Part shown: one piece after another, positions 43,122 through 51,914 of the stretch
Numbering within the stretch: the stretch's first letter is position 1
Layout: each line of letters begins with the position of its first letter
From: Chitinimonas koreensis
GTDB lineage: Bacteria > Pseudomonadota > Gammaproteobacteria > Burkholderiales > Chitinimonadaceae
Assembly: GCF_014353015.1 (NCBI RefSeq)
Contig: NZ_CP060704.1
Coordinates: 4,489,001-4,553,000 of the forward strand
Reading direction: 5' to 3'
Length of the DNA: 64,000 nucleotides
Translations under genes and position numbers: made by a program
Notes under the pieces: model-generated
Told to the model about the DNA's origin: nothing
The model's database searches: none
The model's input: the letters and a program-made list of their open reading frames with translations, nothing else

Positions 43122-43141
43122 TGAACCGGACGCGCAGCTAC

Positions 43142-44350
43142 TCACAGCAGGTTCTCGACGATCGTGGCGACCCCCATGCCGCCGCCGATGCACAGCGTCG
43201 CCAGGCCGTAGCGCTTGCCCTGCCGCTCGAGCTCGTCGACCAGGGTGCCGAGGATCATCGCCCCGGTCGCGCCGAGCGGATGGCCCATGGCGATCGCACC
43301 GCCGTTGACGTTGATACGGTCCATGCCGACGCCCATCTCGCGGGCGAAGCGCATCACCACCGCGGCGAAGGCCTCGTTGACCTCGTACAGGTCGATGTCG
43401 TCGGCGCTCAGGCCGGCCTTGGCCAGGGCCTTCTGCGCCGCCGGCGCGGGGCCGGTCAGCATGATGGTCGGATCGGTGCCGGTCAGCGCGGTGGCGACCA
43501 CCCGCGCGCGCGGCGTCCAGCCGTAGCGGCGGCCGGCCGCTTCGCTGGCCAGCAGCACCAGCGCGGCGCCGTCGACGATGCCCGAGGCGTTGCCGGCATG
43601 GTGGACGTGGTCGATGCGCTCGACCCAGGGATAGCGCCGCAGCGCCACCGCGTCGTAGCCCATCGCGCCCATCTGCTCGAAGCTCGGCTTGAGCTTGGCC
43701 AGGCCCTCGGCCGTGGTGGCCGGCTTGATGAATTCGTCCTCGGCCAGGATGGCGATGCCGTTCAGGTCGCGCACCGGCACGATCGAGCGGGCGAAGCGGC
43801 CGGCGGCGCGCGCGGCGGCGGCGCGGCGCTGGCTCTCCACCGCGTAGGCGTCGACCTCGGCGCGGCCGTAGCCCTCCAGCGTGGCGATCAGGTCGGCGCC
43901 GATGCCCTGCGGCACGAAGCCGAGCGCGCGCGCGGTCTCCGGGTCGGTCGCCATGGCCCAGCCGTCCGAGCCCATCGGCACCCGCGACATCGATTCGACG
44001 CCGCCGGCCACCACGATGTCCTCCCAGCCCGAGCGCACCTTCTGCGCCGCCAGGTTGACCGCCTCGAGGCCCGAGCCGCAGAAACGGTTGACCTGCACGC
44101 CGGCCGCCTTCCAGTCCCAGCCGGCCGCCAGCGCGGCGGTCTTGGCGATGTCGCCGCCCTGGTCGCCGACCGGGGTGACGCAGCCGAGCACCACGTCGTC
44201 GACCTCGGCGGTGGCAAGACCGATGCGCGCTTCCAGCGCGTGCATCAGGCCGGTCAGCAGCGACACCGGCTTGACCTCGTGCAGGCTGCCGTCGGCCTTG
44301 CCGCGGCCGCGCGGGGTGCGGATGGCGTCGTAGATGAATGCTTCGCTCAT
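43142..44350 (-). CDS. Acetyl-CoA C-acyltransferase (thiolase)
   Basis: This 402-residue thiolase cleaves 3-ketoacyl-CoA to acetyl-CoA and a shortened acyl-CoA. The nucleophilic cysteine is in VNRFCGSGLEAVNLAA (about residue 88); the other active-site motifs are NEAFAAVV, GHPLGATGA (His near 357) and CIGGGMGVA (Cys near 387). GAGGAAA before the ATG at 44350 decides the start. It precedes the FadB-like gene, forming the thiolase-hydratase-dehydrogenase set of beta-oxidation. Confidence 0.94.
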   Translation of the reverse strand: MSEAFIYDAIRTPRGRGKADGSLHEVKPVSLLTGLMHALEARIGLATAEVDDVVLGCVTPVGDQGGDIAKTAALAAGWDWKAAGVQVNRFCGSGLEAVNLAAQKVRSGWEDIVVAGGVESMSRVPMGSDGWAMATDPETARALGFVPQGIGADLIATLEGYGRAEVDAYAVESQRRAAAARAAGRFARSIVPVRDLNGIAILAEDEFIKPATTAEGLAKLKPSFEQMGAMGYDAVALRRYPWVERIDHVHHAGNASGIVDGAALVLLASEAAGRRYGWTPRARVVATALTGTDPTIMLTGPAPAAQKALAKAGLSADDIDLYEVNEAFAAVVMRFAREMGVGMDRINVNGGAIAMGHPLGATGAMILGTLVDELERQGKRYGLATLCIGGGMGVATIVENLL

Positions 44351-44436
44351 GATTTCCTCGTCCTGGCGCGCCATTGCGGCGCAATATCAAGCAAGCGCTA
44401 GCTTAAAGTAAAAGCTCGGCGCATGATAGCCGCCGC

Positions 44437-45504
44437 TCAGGCCGGCGCGGCCGGTTCGGCGCGCGGCTTGCGCAGCCGTTCGAGCAGGTGGCGGCGCGCG
44501 GTCGGGTTGAACAGCAGCATCGCCGCCAGCGCGACCGCCGAGCCCAGCGTGGTGTCGACCAGCCGCGCGTGCAGCAGCGCCACGCTGGTGGCGCGGCCGG
44601 CGTCGCCAAGCGCGAGGTCGAACAGCAGCAGCACCAGCGCGGTCAGCGTGGCCGACTGCGCCCACAGGTTCTTGGCCAGCGCGATCGGCCGCAAGAAGGC
44701 CAGGCCGATCACGCAGCCCAGCAGCACGGCCGGATCGCTGGTGAAGTGGCCGACCGTCCAGGCCAGCGCCACCCCGCAGGCGGTGCCGAAGGCGCTCTGG
44801 AACAGCCGGCGCAGGCTGTCCGGGCCGTCGGGCCGGATCACGAACAGCGTCGCAGCCGCCACCCAGGCCGGCCGCTGGTAGCCGAGCCACAGCGCCAGCG
44901 CGAGACCGCCGCAGACGGCCAGGCAGAAACCGGTCGCGTGCTGCCAGCCGGCGTTGTGGCCGGCCGCGATCAGCCGGGTGGCGTTGCGCAGGCCCGGGTG
45001 GCGGCGCGGCAGCGCGCGCGGCCAGACCAGGCTGTCGAGCCAGACCGCCAGCAGGCCGGCCGCCATGCCCAGGCCGAAGAACGGCAGGCCCTCGGGCGGC
45101 AGCATGGGCATGAAGGCGTAGATCAGCAGGATCAACGCAGCGAAGCGCAGGATGGTCTCGACCGCCACGCCGGTGCCGTCGACCCAGCCGATGCCGAAGC
45201 TGAGCACGGCCAGGGTGACGAACAGCAGGTGGTGGTGCGGCCCGAGCCACAGCCCGGCCAGCGCGCTGAGCACCACCAGCGCGAGGCCGGCGAACTGGGT
45301 CAGCAGGCGGTGGCGCAGCGTGCCGCCGAAATCGAGCAGGCTGGCGTAGAGCCCGCCGACCGCGCCGAACAGGAGGCCGACCGGCCGGTCGAGCCAGACC
45401 GCCACGGCGACCGGCGCGGCCACGCCGAAGGCGGCGCAGACGGCCTGGCGCCAGGGCAAGGCGCCCTGGCGCAGGTGCAGCAGATGTAGGGGCAAGAAGC
45501 GCAT
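44437..45504 (-). CDS. FUSC-family inner-membrane protein
   Basis: This 355-residue protein is made of two blocks of membrane segments, the second carrying the FUSC-like stretch RQ.. RPAWVAAATLFVIRPDG...FQSAFGTACGVALA. Such proteins (for example YccS and AaeB) are putative exporters of aromatic or fusaric-acid-like compounds. Normal AaeB/YccS proteins are 650-720 residues, so this is a short form lacking the large cytoplasmic part. The ATG at 45504 faces the acyl-CoA dehydrogenase gene 57 bases away; a start at 45537 is also open. Substrate unknown. Confidence 0.78.
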   Translation of the reverse strand: MRFLPLHLLHLRQGALPWRQAVCAAFGVAAPVAVAVWLDRPVGLLFGAVGGLYASLLDFGGTLRHRLLTQFAGLALVVLSALAGLWLGPHHHLLFVTLAVLSFGIGWVDGTGVAVETILRFAALILLIYAFMPMLPPEGLPFFGLGMAAGLLAVWLDSLVWPRALPRRHPGLRNATRLIAAGHNAGWQHATGFCLAVCGGLALALWLGYQRPAWVAAATLFVIRPDGPDSLRRLFQSAFGTACGVALAWTVGHFTSDPAVLLGCVIGLAFLRPIALAKNLWAQSATLTALVLLLFDLALGDAGRATSVALLHARLVDTTLGSAVALAAMLLFNPTARRHLLERLRKPRAEPAAPA

Positions 45505-45561
45505 GGCACTCCGGCCGCCCTCGGGCGGCGCAGGCAAAACAAACCCACCTTAGGAGACAGA

Positions 45562-46698
45562 ATGATTCCCCGCCGCCATTTCGATGCGGAACACGAGCTG
45601 TTCCGCGACAACTTCCGCCGCTTCCTGGCCGACGAGATCGTGCCGCACCAGCGCGAGTGGGAAGCCGCCGGCATGGTGCCGCGGCAGGTTTGGAGGCGCG
45701 CCGGCGAATTGGGTTTCCTCGCGCCCTTCGTCGACGAGCAGTACGGCGGCGCCGGCTGCCGCGATTTCCGCTACGACCAGGTGGTGGCCGAGGAGCTCGG
45801 CCTCGCCAACGAGTGGGGCCTGGCGCTCGGCCTGCATTCCTCGCTGGTGGCGCCCTATATCGACGCCTTCGGCAGCGAGGCGCAGAAGCGCCGCTACCTG
45901 CCCGGCGTGGTGTCGGGCGACTGCGTGCTGGCGGTGGCGATGACCGAGCCCGGCACCGGCAGCGACCTGGCCGCGATCCAGACGCGGGCCGAGCTGCGCG
46001 GCGACCATTGGCGGCTCGACGGCGCCAAGACCTTCATCTCCAACGGGGTGAACAGCGACCTGGTGATCGTCGCCGCCCGCACCCATCCGACCGAGAAGCG
46101 CGGCCTGTCGCTGTTCCTGGTCGAGAAGGGCTGGGACGGCTTCGAGATCGGCCGCAAGCTCGACAAGATCGGCCAGCACAGCCAGGACACCGCCGAGCTG
46201 TTCTTCCGCGACGTGCGGGTGCCGGTGGAGAACCTGCTCGGCGAGCCGCACCAGGGCTTCCGGATGCTGATGCAGATGCTGGCGCCCGAGCGGCTGACCT
46301 GCGCGATCGGCTCGCTCGGCGCCGCCCGGGCGGCGCTCGCGCTGACGCTCGACTACGTCAAGCAGCGCCAGGCCTTCGGCCAGCGGCTGTTCGACTTCCA
46401 GAACACCCGCTTCGAGCTGGCGGCGATCAAGACCGAGCTCGACGTCGGCCAGGTCTACCTCGACCGGCTGGTGATGGAGCACAACGCCGGCAGCCTCGAC
46501 GCGGTCGACGCCGCCGAGGCCAAGCTGTGGACCAGCGAGCTGCTGGGCCGTGCGGCCGACCGCTGCCTGCAGCTGTTCGGCGGCTACGGCTACATGGCCG
46601 AATACCCGATCGGCCGGCTGTGGGCCTCGGCCCGGGTGGCGCGGATCTATGCGGGTTCGAGCGAGATCATGAAAGAGATCGTGGCGCGGGCGATGTGA
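45562..46698 (+). CDS. Acyl-CoA dehydrogenase
   Basis: This 378-residue flavoprotein has the family order of domains, with VAMTEPGTGSDLAAIQT and KTFISNGVNSDLVIVAAR in the middle domain and RQAFGQRLFDFQNTRFELA and GGYGYMAEYPIGRLW in the C-terminal domain. At the usual catalytic-Glu position the sequence is IYAGSSEIMKE, with Gly instead of Glu, as in the long-chain group where the base lies elsewhere. TTAGGAGA precedes the ATG. It supplies the first step of the beta-oxidation set encoded on the other strand. Confidence 0.92.
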   Translation: MIPRRHFDAEHELFRDNFRRFLADEIVPHQREWEAAGMVPRQVWRRAGELGFLAPFVDEQYGGAGCRDFRYDQVVAEELGLANEWGLALGLHSSLVAPYIDAFGSEAQKRRYLPGVVSGDCVLAVAMTEPGTGSDLAAIQTRAELRGDHWRLDGAKTFISNGVNSDLVIVAARTHPTEKRGLSLFLVEKGWDGFEIGRKLDKIGQHSQDTAELFFRDVRVPVENLLGEPHQGFRMLMQMLAPERLTCAIGSLGAARAALALTLDYVKQRQAFGQRLFDFQNTRFELAAIKTELDVGQVYLDRLVMEHNAGSLDAVDAAEAKLWTSELLGRAADRCLQLFGGYGYMAEYPIGRLWASARVARIYAGSSEIMKEIVARAM

Positions 46699-46740
46699 AC
46701 GAGCCGAGGTCGAAAGCACCGGCCGGCCAGAGGGCTCCGC

Positions 46741-46883
46741 AGGTCGGACTTCAGTCCGACCTACGATCCAACCGACGACGGCGATCGGCGGCCGCAGGTC
46801 GGGCTTTACGCCCGACAGCGACGCCGGCCAAGGGCGCCGTCGGGCATAAAGCCCGACCTACGCAACCGGTCGAAGCCCGACCT
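46741..46883. repeat. Repeat family R2, copy 4
   Basis: AGGTCGGACTTCAGTCCGACC (near-perfect palindrome), then AGGTCGGGCTTTACGCCCGAC and GTCGGGCATAAAGCCCGACC facing each other, then GAAGCCCGACCTG. It lies between convergent genes. Confidence 0.82.
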
Positions 46884-46906
46884 GCTCAACCGCTCCGGCC
46901 GCCGCA

Positions 46907-47356
46907 TCAATCGATGCGGAATTCCTTGTCGGCCCGCTCGATGCCGTCGACGAACAGCTTGACCCGGTGCGCGCCCGGTCCGAGCGCCTTGGTCGCCATG
47001 CTGCCGTGCACGGTGTAGGGGGCGGCGTTGAAGTTGAACTCGGCACCGAGCTGGGCCAGCTGGCGCTCGCCCGAGCCGTCGTACCAGACCCAGCGGATCG
47101 GCCGCTTGCCCAGCGGCTTGTCGGCCGGGTTCCAGCTCAGCACCACGAACACGTTGACGGTGCCGTCCTTCATCGCGAAACGGCTCGCCACCTTCTCCGG
47201 CACCGGCGCGACCTCGCCGACGCCGATGTCGCGCGCCAGGGTGATCTGGTCGGTCTGCATCTCGTCCTTGGGAATCGGGGCGGGCGAATGGGAAGCACAG
47301 CCGGCAAGGCCGGTGGCGGCGGCGAGGCCGGCCAGGATGACGAGGTTGCGCAGCAT
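46907..47356 (-). CDS. Small lipoprotein, unknown
   Basis: This 149-residue protein begins MLRNLVILAGLAAATGLAGC, a clear lipoprotein signal with the lipobox LAGC at residues 17-20. AAGGAGAG precedes the ATG at 47356. The mature part ends in a beta-rich stretch (RIRWVWYDGSG-like, then HRVKLFVDGIERADKEFRID), suggesting an Ig-like fold. I do not recognise the family. It stands alone and converges with the acyl-CoA dehydrogenase gene. Confidence 0.8.
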   Translation of the reverse strand: MLRNLVILAGLAAATGLAGCASHSPAPIPKDEMQTDQITLARDIGVGEVAPVPEKVASRFAMKDGTVNVFVVLSWNPADKPLGKRPIRWVWYDGSGERQLAQLGAEFNFNAAPYTVHGSMATKALGPGAHRVKLFVDGIERADKEFRID

Positions 47357-47591
47357 GGTGCTCTCCTTGGGGTAGGCGGATGGCACAGCTGGGCAAGTTC
47401 CGTGCCGTGGCCCTCGCCCATCGCGCGATGCGCGGCAGAGCCCGCTGGCGGGTTCTGCAAGACCATCGCATGCATGCAGTTCTTGCACGGCGGTCATGTA
47501 AAAGCGCGCTCATCAGGCCCTCTCCCGCGCGAGGAAGAAGAGGGGGGTCGATTCAGTTCGAAGATCAGCGCCGACGATGTGGCAAGGCATG

Positions 47592-47616
47592 AAAAAGCCC
47601 CGCATCGCGGGGCTTT
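47592..47616 (-). terminator. Rho-independent terminator of the proS/transglycosylase unit
   Basis: Perfect 10-bp stem AAAGCCCCGC/GCGGGGCTTT with a 3-base loop, followed on the minus strand by further Ts. It lies 21 bases past the transglycosylase stop. Confidence 0.88.
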
Positions 47617-47636
47617 CGAACGGCCTGGGCCGCCGC

Positions 47637-48266
47637 CTACTTGGCCGGGTAGGCCACCGTCTGCAGGCGCACCGCACCCGGTTGCCAATCCCAGTTCGCC
47701 TTCCAGGCGCCGAGCACCAGGTTCGGGTACTCGGGCTTGCCCAGGCTGCCGTTGTAGCGGCCCAGCGCGCGGTAGAGGTCGCCCTTCTCGATGTCGAGGT
47801 AGTGGCGCAGGATGGTGCAGCCGAAGCGCAGGTTGGTATACATATCGAACAGGTTGTGTTCGTTGGTGCCGATGCTGCGCACCCAGAACGGCATCACCTG
47901 CATCAGCCCGCGCGCGCCGACCGACGAGATCGCGTACTTGCGGAAGCCGCTCTCGACCTGGATCAGCCCGAGCACCATCTGCGGATCGAGCCCGGCCCGC
48001 GTCGCCTCGTAGTGGATCGCGGTCAACAGCTTCTCGCGCATGAAGTCGTCGGGAATCTTCTTCTTCAGGCGGCCCGACATCTCGGCCAGCCAGGCCTGGC
48101 CTTCGCCAGCGCTGGCGAACACCAGCCGCGGCGCGGTCGCGTCGTTGATCGAGCGCTGCATGGCGGTCGCCACCGACAGCGACAGCGCTTCCTCTTTCTG
48201 CGCGCCGGCCAGCGCGGCCGGCGAAGCGATCAGCAACAGGGCGGCGGCAAGGGCGAGATGGCGCAC
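47637..48266 (-). CDS. Lytic transglycosylase (SLT domain)
   Basis: This 209-residue protein has a signal peptide ending near ALAGAQ and a single SLT domain. The catalytic Glu is in GLIQVESGFRKYAIS, followed by SVGARGLMQVMPFW and ALGRYNGSLG, the usual motifs. It cleaves MurNAc-GlcNAc bonds of peptidoglycan with anhydro-ring formation in the periplasm. It lies three bases after the proS stop and shares its terminator, so it is the last gene of that unit. Confidence 0.92.
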   Translation of the reverse strand: MRHLALAAALLLIASPAALAGAQKEEALSLSVATAMQRSINDATAPRLVFASAGEGQAWLAEMSGRLKKKIPDDFMREKLLTAIHYEATRAGLDPQMVLGLIQVESGFRKYAISSVGARGLMQVMPFWVRSIGTNEHNLFDMYTNLRFGCTILRHYLDIEKGDLYRALGRYNGSLGKPEYPNLVLGAWKANWDWQPGAVRLQTVAYPAK

Positions 48267-48269
48267 GGC

Positions 48270-49994
48270 TTACTGCCCCTGGCGGCCGAGCTTGCCGAGC
48301 ACGAAGCCGGCGATCTCGTCGCGGCCGACCAGCTCGGTCGCCGCCTCGCGGCGCGACACGTACTCGACCTTGCCTTCGGCCAGCGACTTGTCGCCGATGG
48401 TGATGCGGTGCGGGATGCCGATCAGCTCCATGTCGGCGAACATCACGCCGGGCCGCTCGTTGCGGTCGTCGATCAGCACGTCGACCCCCTTGGCCGCCAG
48501 CTCGGCATACAGCGCATCGGCGGCGGCCTTGACCGCCTCCGAGCGCTGGTAGCCGACCGGCACGATGGCCACCGTGAACGGTGCCATCGCCTCGGTGAAG
48601 CGGATGCCGCGCTCGTCGAAGTTCTGCTCGATGGCGGCGCCGACGATGCGGCTCACGCCGATGCCGTAGCAGCCCATCTCCATCGGCTTGAGCTGGCCTT
48701 CGCTGTCGAGGTACTGGCAGTTGAGCGCGGCCGAGTACTTGGTGCCGAGCTGGAAGATGTGGCCGACCTCGATGCCGCGGCAGATCTCCAGCGTACCGCG
48801 GCCGTCGGGCGAGACGTCGCCGGCCACCACGTTGCGCACGTCGGCGACCAGGTCGGCCTCGGCCACGTCGCGGCCCCAGTTGACGCCGGCGATGTGGAAC
48901 TTGGGCTTGTTGGCGCCGACCACGAAGTCGCTCATCGCCGCCACCGTGCGGTCGGCGATCAGCCGGACGCGGCTACGGTCGATGCCGACCGGGCCGAGGA
49001 AGCCGGGCGGGCAGTTGAAGAAGGCGCGCAGCTCTTCTTCGGTGGCGAAGCGGAAGTCGTCCATGCCGGGCAGCTTGCCGACCTTGACCTCGTTGAGCGA
49101 ATGGTCGCCGCGCAGCAGCACGATCTGCAGCTGGCCGCCGGCCATCAGCGCGATCAGCTTGACGGTGCGCTGCAGCGGGATGCCCATCAGCTCGGCCACC
49201 GCCTCGCAGGTGGTCTGCTTCGGCGTGTCGACGTCGCGCATCGCCTCGGCGGGTTCGGCGCGCGGCGCGGCCGGCGCCATCGCCTCGGCGGCCTCGACGT
49301 TGGCGGCGAAGTCCGAATCGGGGCAGTAGGCCAGCGCATCCTCGCCCGAGTCGGCCAGCACGTGGAATTCCTGCGAGGCATCGCCGCCGATGGCGCCCGA
49401 ATCGGCCTTCACGGCGCGGAACTGCAGGCCCAGGCGGGTGAAGATCCGGGTGTAGGCGGCGTGCATCTTGCGGTAGCTGTCGGCCATGCCGGCGGCGTCG
49501 ACGTCGAAGGAGTAGGCGTCCTTCATCACGAATTCGCGCGCGCGCATCACGCCGAAGCGCGGCCGGATCTCGTCGCGGAACTTGGTCTGCACCTGGTAGA
49601 AGTTGAGCGGCAGCTGCTTGTAGCTCTTGATCTCGGTCCGCGCGATGTCGGTGATCACTTCCTCATGGGTCGGACCGAAGCAGAAGTCGCGCTCGTGGCG
49701 ATCCTTCATCTTCAGCATCTGCGGCCCGAACACCGCCCAGCGGCCCGACTCCTGCCACAGCTCGGCCGGCTGGATCGCCGGCATCAGCAGCTCGAGCGCG
49801 CCGGAGCGGTCCATCTCCTCGCGCACGACGGCCTCGACCTTGCGCAGCACGCGCAGGCCGAGCGGCATCCAGGTGTAGAGGCCGGAACCGAGCTTCTTGA
49901 TCAGGCCGGCGCGCAGCATCAGCTTGTGGCTGGGCAGCTCGGCCTCGTTGGGGGCTTCTTTGAGGGTGGAGAGGAAGAATTGCGAGGTGCGCAT
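48270..49994 (-). CDS. proS: Prolyl-tRNA synthetase
   Basis: This 574-residue class II synthetase matches the long bacterial form with an editing insertion domain (about residues 220-400). It begins MRTSQFFLSTLKEAPNEAE and shows KLGSGLYTWMPLGLRVLRK, then RDEIRPRFGVMRAREFVMKDAYSF (motif 2) and CYGIGVSRIVGA (motif 3). It charges tRNA-Pro, and the INS domain hydrolyses mischarged alanyl-tRNA-Pro. A proline-rich protein is encoded just upstream on the same strand. Confidence 0.97.
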   Translation of the reverse strand: MRTSQFFLSTLKEAPNEAELPSHKLMLRAGLIKKLGSGLYTWMPLGLRVLRKVEAVVREEMDRSGALELLMPAIQPAELWQESGRWAVFGPQMLKMKDRHERDFCFGPTHEEVITDIARTEIKSYKQLPLNFYQVQTKFRDEIRPRFGVMRAREFVMKDAYSFDVDAAGMADSYRKMHAAYTRIFTRLGLQFRAVKADSGAIGGDASQEFHVLADSGEDALAYCPDSDFAANVEAAEAMAPAAPRAEPAEAMRDVDTPKQTTCEAVAELMGIPLQRTVKLIALMAGGQLQIVLLRGDHSLNEVKVGKLPGMDDFRFATEEELRAFFNCPPGFLGPVGIDRSRVRLIADRTVAAMSDFVVGANKPKFHIAGVNWGRDVAEADLVADVRNVVAGDVSPDGRGTLEICRGIEVGHIFQLGTKYSAALNCQYLDSEGQLKPMEMGCYGIGVSRIVGAAIEQNFDERGIRFTEAMAPFTVAIVPVGYQRSEAVKAAADALYAELAAKGVDVLIDDRNERPGVMFADMELIGIPHRITIGDKSLAEGKVEYVSRREAATELVGRDEIAGFVLGKLGRQGQ

Positions 49995-50113
49995 CGGTCC
50001 GGACTCGGCGGTAATCGTCTGAAAGTGCGCGATTTTACCGCACTGGCCGGGTCTGAGTCGGACTCATCTGCCTTTGGCGCGCGAGGGCTTGGACAGCCGC
50101 CGCGCGGAAAAGC

Positions 50114-51465
50114 TCACTGCACCTTCTTCAGCGCCTCGGCGATCTGGGCCGCGACCAGCTTGTCCAGCTGCGGCTGCAGGGCGCCGAGCGCACGGCGCAC
50201 CGTCTCGCCGTGCAGCGTGGCGATCTGCCGGCTCATCTCGGCGCGCACCAGCTTTTCCAGCTCGGGCTTGAGCGCGGCCTGCAGCGCGGCGGCCAGCGCC
50301 GCGGCGTCGATCGCCGGCGGCGCGGGGGCCGGTACGGGCACCGGAACGGGAATCAGGGGGGCGGCGCCGGCGTCGCGGCCGGTGCGCCGAGCGCGTCGAG
50401 GCGCTCGTCGAGATCGTGCGGCAGCTCGATGCTGAGCTCAGGGAAATCGTCGGCGACCAGCCGGGTCGGCGTCGGCGTGGGCTGTACCGGCACGGCCGGC
50501 CGGGCCTGGATCGCCGGTGCCACCGGCGGCAGCGGCGCGGCGGCTGGAACCGCAGCGGGCCGGGCCGGCACCGGCGCGGATTGCATCGCCTGCACGGCCG
50601 GCGCCACCGGCGCTGCCGGCGGAACGGCCGGCCGCACGGCGGCGGGCGGCTGGAGCGGCTGTAACGGTCGCGGCGCCACCGACGAGGCCGGCGGGACGGC
50701 TGCGGCAGCGACCGGGGGAGCGACGGCCGCAGCGGGAGCCGGCGGCGCCATGGCGGGTACCGCGGCGACCGGGGCGGGACTGGCCGGCGCCGGCACGGCC
50801 GGGATCGGAGCCGCGGCCGGCCTGGGCGCGGCGGGAACCGGCGCTTCGTCCGGCGCGGGGAAATCGAAATCGAGCGCCAGCTCCGGCATCAGCATCTCGC
50901 CGAACGGCGGCGCCGAGGGGCCGAGCGCCGCTGCGGGCGCCGGCTTGGGCTTGGCCTCGAAGGAGGATGGCAGGGTCAGTTCGGGGAAGTCGAGCGCAGG
51001 CAAAGGCGGCGGCGCCGCCGGCGCGGGCGGACGGATTACGGCTGCGGGCGCCGGACTCGGCGGCGGCAGCGTGGGCGCGGCCACCCGCGGCGGCTCGGGC
51101 CGGGCCACGGTAGCCGGCGGCGGCGCCACGTCCGGTGGCGGCACGCTCGGCGCCGGTGCGATCGGCGCGGGCCGGGCCTGGACTGCCGGCGCGGGCGCCG
51201 GCGTCGGTTCCGGCTCGAGGTGCAGATCCTCGGCGCGGATCTCTTCCGGCGTGAACATCAGGTCGTCGCCGATCAGCGGCGCCACTTCGGTCAGCACCGG
51301 GATGCCGCCGCGCGTATCGGGCCCGGCCAGGTCGGTCAGCACCGGCACGTTGGGATCGGGGCCGGCGCCGCGATGGCGGGCGATCAGCGCATCCATCTTG
51401 CCCAGCACGGCCGGCGGCGGTTCGTCGTCGTCGAAGAATTCGAACGGGGGATGCTCTTCGGCCAT
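50114..51465 (-). CDS. Proline/alanine-rich protein downstream of holC, apparent frameshift in a G6/C6 run
   Basis: The first frame runs from an ATG at 51465 and stops at 50353. It has an acidic N-terminus (MAEEHPPFEFFDDDEPPPAVLG), a low-complexity proline/alanine middle (about residues 95-345) and a conserved-looking DDFPELSIELPHDLDERLDALG. Adding one base in the six-C run (plus strand 50356-50361) joins it to a second frame ending at 50114, whose AALKPELEKLVRAEMSRQIATLHGETVRRALGALQPQLDKLVAAQIAEALKKV looks like one amphipathic helix. The joined protein has 451 residues. Similar proline-rich proteins of unknown function follow holC in other Betaproteobacteria (DUF2486; recollection, not checked). 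Function unknown. Confidence 0.72.
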
Positions 51466-51469
51466 CGGC

Positions 51470-51910
51470 TCAGCTCTGTCTAGTTTGCGCCATGTCGGTG
51501 TAGTCGACGAGGTAGCCGGCGTCCTTGTACTGCGCGACGCGCTGGCGCGCCGCCTGGCGGCCGGCCTCGTCGTCGCGCGCGACGATCTCGATCACCCGGC
51601 CGGCACCGAGCGCGACGGGCACCACCTGGCCGGTCCAGTTGAACAGCACGGCGCGGCCGGCCAGCGTCTCGAGCCGGTGGTCGAGCCAGACCGGCGTCTC
51701 GGCCGCGACCGCGTCGCGCGGATGGCAATGCGGCAGGAAGCCGGTGGCCGGCACCTCCCACAGCAGGCGGTCGAGCCGCGCCGCGGTCGCTTCGGAATCG
51801 GCCGCGATGCCGATGGCGAGCCGCTGCTTCAGCGCCTTGCCGACAAGCTGGCAAAGCGCCTGCTCGCGGCTCTGGACGTTGAAGTAGAAGCTCGCCTGCG
51901 GCTGCGCCAT
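51470..51910 (-). CDS. holC: DNA polymerase III chi subunit
   Basis: This 146-residue clamp-loader accessory protein links the polymerase to single-strand binding protein. Typical stretches are SFYFNVQSREQALCQLVGKALKQ, RLDRLLWEVPATGFLPHCHP and VLFNWTG. It lies 4 bases past pepA and 4 bases ahead of the proline-rich gene. The pepA-holC neighbourhood is widely conserved. Confidence 0.93.
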   Translation of the reverse strand: MAQPQASFYFNVQSREQALCQLVGKALKQRLAIGIAADSEATAARLDRLLWEVPATGFLPHCHPRDAVAAETPVWLDHRLETLAGRAVLFNWTGQVVPVALGAGRVIEIVARDDEAGRQAARQRVAQYKDAGYLVDYTDMAQTRQS

Positions 51911-51914
51911 GCGC

